DNA from: CAZKTF01 sp964555565
GTDB taxonomy: Bacteria; Planctomycetota; JAJSAM01; JAKLKS01
Assembly (NCBI GenBank): GCA_964555565.1
Contig: CAZKTF010000215.1
Location: 1 to 6,350 of the forward strand
Direction: 5' to 3'
Length of the DNA: 6,350 bases
The stretch's first letter is position 1. Each line of letters begins with the position of its first letter. Below are positions 4,109-6,350 of this stretch, in pieces. A model generated the notes under the pieces. The model was not told where the DNA came from and searched no databases. It saw only the letters and a list, made by a program, of their open reading frames with translations. The translations under genes and the position numbers were made by a program.

Positions 4109-5767
4109 CTAACCCGTTGTCCCGCCGCCCTCTCGGCGACGCCTCCGCCGGCCGGCCGCGGCCCCCCCGGCGGCCGCAGCCGCCGCGAGGAGCGCGAACA
4201 GGTCCCCGGTCCGGGCGTAGAGGGAGCCGCGCCCGTCCAGCGGGACGCGCGCGTGGAGGGTCCCCCGCTTCCCGGGCTCCAGGGAGGCGCGCACGACCCC
4301 GTTCCCGTCGATGACGCAGGTGGGCCCGTCGTTGCAGCACAGGATCACAGGGCGACGGCACTCCACCGCCCGGAACCGGGTGATGTCGAGGACCTGGGCG
4401 CGCATCCACCCGGCGTACCAGGCGTAGTTCCCGAGGCTCACGAGGACGTCCACCCCGGACGCCGTGCGGTCGCGGGCCTCCCCGGGGAAGGCCACCTCGT
4501 AGCAGACCAGCCCCCCCAGGCGCACGGTCCCCCCGGGGATGGGGAGGTCGAGGGGAGAGGCCTCGCCCGGGGAGAGGTTCGGGAGGAACCGGAGCGCCCG
4601 GTAGACGCGGACCTCCAGCGCCCGCCGGGTGGAGTCGGGGAGGAGCCAGGTGAGGGGGAGGTACTCCCCGAAGGGGATGAGGTGGACCTTGTCGAACCTC
4701 CCCGCCAGGCGCACCTCCCCCAGGGCGGTCCCCGGGCCGAGGAGGAGACCGGAGTTCCGGAGCAGCCGGTCCCTCGGGCGCCAGAGCGCCCCCGCGAGCA
4801 TCCACCGGTCGGGGACTGTCCCCACCCCCACGGGGTCGGCCACCCGGCGGAGGATCGCGCGGGTCTCGGCGTTCTCCCGGCCGGTCCTGAGGTCCGTCTC
4901 GAAGAACTCCCCGGAGGCCTCAGGCCCCGGAAGGGTCGTCTCCGCCCAGACCACGAGGTTCACGTCCGGGTGCTCGCGCACGCCCTGGATGGAGAGGGCG
5001 ATCCCGTCGTTGATCATCACGTCCCCCGTGGGGCCCTTCTCGCGGGCCTCCGCCTTGAGGGACTGGGGGAAGGAGGGCTGCACCAGGAGGACCGCGGGAC
5101 CCTCGCGCTCGACGAGCGTCCCGCGGCGGAGGCCCCCGTACACCGACAGGGCGACCGGGAGGAGGAGCGCCGCGCCGAGGAGGACGAGCTTCGGACGCCC
5201 GGGCCTCCCGAGGAGGCCGAGGAGGGCCGGCCCGGGCCCCGCCGGCCCGGCGTCGGCGGGGGGGAGCGCGAGCGCCGCGTTGGCGAGCACGACGGCGAAG
5301 GAGAGGAGGGGGACCCCGCCCAGGTCCGCCGCCTGGACGAGGTTCTCGCTCCCCGCCAGGGCGTGGCCCGGATAGAGCCACGGGAACCCGGTGAAGAGGT
5401 GCTCCCGCAGGAGGTCGAGCGCGACCCAGGTCGCCGGGAGGAGGACCGCCTGGACCCCACGCCCGAGGGGGGCCGCCGCGCGCAGCAGCACGACGAGCAG
5501 GAGGGGGTAGAGGAGGAGGTAGGCCGCCAGCAGGATGGGGAAGAGGAAGAAGACCTGCCAGAGCCAGGAGACCCCCACCCCGAAGAACACGAACCCGAAG
5601 ATGCAGGCGGGGCGGCGGTGCCCCTCCGCGCGATCGCGCAGCAGCACGACGAACCAGGGGACCAGCGCCACCCAGGCGAGGAACCGCAGCGCGAAGGGGG
5701 GGAAGGCGAGCGCGAGGAGCGCCCCTGAGAGGGCGGCCGACCCGTACCGCGCCCGGCGGCTGCTCAC
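4109..5767 (-). CDS. lnt: Apolipoprotein N-acyltransferase
   Basis: A 552-residue inner-membrane enzyme that transfers an acyl chain from phospholipid to the N-terminal cysteine of diacylated lipoproteins, the last maturation step in diderms. Hydrophobic segments fill about residues 11-43, 53-96, 105-120, 149-170 and 191-211. The periplasmic carbon-nitrogen hydrolase domain follows, at about 224-510. The family's catalytic triad is present: E276 in VVWAETTLP, K360 in FDKVHLIPFGEYLP and C422 in VCYEVAFP. The accessory residues E368, Y423 and E424 are also conserved, so it should be active. A last hydrophobic helix (about 523-538) is followed by a six-arginine tail. The GTG start at 5767-5765 overlaps the moeA stop as GTGA and has no good ribosome site of its own, which suggests coupled translation. 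Length is slightly above the usual 500-520. Confidence 0.97.
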   Translation of the reverse strand: MSSRRARYGSAALSGALLALAFPPFALRFLAWVALVPWFVVLLRDRAEGHRRPACIFGFVFFGVGVSWLWQVFFLFPILLAAYLLLYPLLLVVLLRAAAPLGRGVQAVLLPATWVALDLLREHLFTGFPWLYPGHALAGSENLVQAADLGGVPLLSFAVVLANAALALPPADAGPAGPGPALLGLLGRPGRPKLVLLGAALLLPVALSVYGGLRRGTLVEREGPAVLLVQPSFPQSLKAEAREKGPTGDVMINDGIALSIQGVREHPDVNLVVWAETTLPGPEASGEFFETDLRTGRENAETRAILRRVADPVGVGTVPDRWMLAGALWRPRDRLLRNSGLLLGPGTALGEVRLAGRFDKVHLIPFGEYLPLTWLLPDSTRRALEVRVYRALRFLPNLSPGEASPLDLPIPGGTVRLGGLVCYEVAFPGEARDRTASGVDVLVSLGNYAWYAGWMRAQVLDITRFRAVECRRPVILCCNDGPTCVIDGNGVVRASLEPGKRGTLHARVPLDGRGSLYARTGDLFALLAAAAAAGGAAAGRRRRRREGGGTTG

Positions 5768-6350
5768 CGGGAAGCCCCGGCAACGGACCCGGATGCCTTC
5801 GTTCTCCGACGAGTCGTCCGGTCCGGCTCCCCGAGGAGGAGGACCTCCACCAGGGTCCCGGCGCGGGCGGCGGGAGCGTGCCCCGCGCGGCGGAGGAGCG
5901 CGTTCGCCCGGGCGAAGCCGACGAGGTCACCGGACCCGTTCCAGGGGACGAGGCGCGCCTCGAGGCTCCCCAGGGCATCCTCGACGACCCGGGCCGGGCG
6001 GTAGGCCGTGCGCCCCCCTTCGGCGGGGGCCCCGCCGCGCAGGCGCGCCTCCCGCAGGCGGTGGCCGGGCAGGGGATCCCCCCGGAGGGCCGCGAGCGCG
6101 GGCGCCACGAGCAGCGCGAAGGTGACCTGGGCCGAGACCGGGTTCCCCGGGAGGCCGAACACCAGCCTCCGGCCCTTCACGCCGAACCACGCCGGTTTCC
6201 CGGGCCGGAGGTCGATCCGGTGGAAGACCTCCCGCACGCCCATCCCCCTCAGGACGGGCGGGACGAGGTCCCGGTCCCCGGCGGAGACCCCGCCCGAGAG
6301 GACCAGCACCTCGGCCCGGGCGAGGCCCCGGCGGGCCAGCGCCCGCAGCG
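5764..6350 (-). CDS. moeA: Molybdopterin molybdenumtransferase MoeA, C-terminal part, cut by window edge
   Basis: The last 194 codons of the gene are present; the start lies beyond 6350. MoeA inserts molybdate into adenylylated molybdopterin to make active molybdenum cofactor in the cytoplasm. The fragment opens within the MogA-like domain: VLVLSGGVSAGDRDLVPPVL (fragment residues 14-33), the LRPGKPAWFG motif (47-56) and the family signature FGLPGNPVSAQVTF (64-77). It then enters the small C-terminal domain, where WNGSGDLVGFARANALL is the recognisable stretch. A basic tail (DRTTRRRTKASGS) ends the protein. A GTG at 6309 could be mistaken for a start but falls inside the SGGVS-containing domain, and the frame is open to the edge. 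The stop TGA (5766-5764) overlaps the lnt GTG. Paralogues exist in many genomes, so the symbol is given on motif match alone. Confidence 0.93.
   Translation of the reverse strand, partial: LRALARRGLARAEVLVLSGGVSAGDRDLVPPVLRGMGVREVFHRIDLRPGKPAWFGVKGRRLVFGLPGNPVSAQVTFALLVAPALAALRGDPLPGHRLREARLRGGAPAEGGRTAYRPARVVEDALGSLEARLVPWNGSGDLVGFARANALLRRAGHAPAARAGTLVEVLLLGEPDRTTRRRTKASGSVAGASR

Noticed and set aside
3957..4805. N-terminal extension of the coiled-coil protein in the same frame
   Set aside because: The extension is proline- and arginine-rich, lies out of frame under the 3' end of lnt, and would run through the promoter. The ATG at 3956 has a good ribosome site and begins a membrane anchor.
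3974..5728. A long plus-strand open frame opposite lnt
   Set aside because: The product is repetitive E, G, P and R with no recognisable motif, while the opposite strand encodes a complete Lnt with its catalytic residues.
1..6350. CRISPR array, tRNA, rRNA, insertion sequence or phage genes
   Set aside because: No spaced repeats, no cloverleaf or rRNA-like stretches, and no transposase, integrase or terminal repeats were seen on either strand.

Overview
The window is a GC-rich stretch (roughly three quarters G+C by eye) in which every gene I can support lies on the minus strand, so transcription runs from high to low coordinates. In that order it holds the 3' part of moeA, a complete lnt (apolipoprotein N-acyltransferase), an unrecognised membrane-anchored coiled-coil protein, an unrecognised 51-residue membrane protein, mreB, mreC, mreD and the first 51 codons of a penicillin-binding protein 2 gene (mrdA). 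A lipoprotein N-acyltransferase next to a MreBCD-PBP2 elongasome points to a diderm bacterium with a peptidoglycan wall. The N-terminal style of the coiled-coil protein (short start, one membrane helix, then W-K-x-x-Y and a long coiled coil) reminds me of uncharacterised planctomycete proteins. That is a weak taxonomic hint, not an assignment.

Layout: moeA (6350-5764, cut by the window edge) overlaps lnt (5767-4109) by four bases (GTGA), so these two are probably translationally coupled. A 152-base gap follows, carrying a convincing sigma70-type promoter (TTGACT, 17 bases, TACCAT) on the minus strand. This promoter should start a new transcript covering the coiled-coil protein (3956-3111) and the small membrane protein (3053-2898). 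These two genes have nearly the same ribosome-binding leader and are separated by a hairpin. A 224-base gap with a 12-bp tandem repeat that fits a G-quadruplex pattern precedes mreB (2673-1621). An 82-base gap with two strong hairpins separates mreB from mreC (1538-660, TTG start). mreC and mreD (663-148) overlap by GTGA, and mreD and mrdA (155 to the edge) overlap by eight bases.

How they work together: MreB filaments, MreC, MreD and PBP2 form the core of the rod complex that directs lateral wall synthesis; rodA would be expected just beyond coordinate 1. Lnt completes lipoprotein maturation in the inner membrane, and MoeA inserts molybdate into molybdopterin, a separate pathway. The most interesting part is the two-gene unit between lnt and mreB: a membrane-anchored coiled-coil protein whose overall plan (membrane helix, coiled coil, small beta-rich domain) resembles that of MreC, paired with a single-helix microprotein. 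I found no plus-strand gene I believe in; the long plus-strand open frames are by-products of the codon bias.
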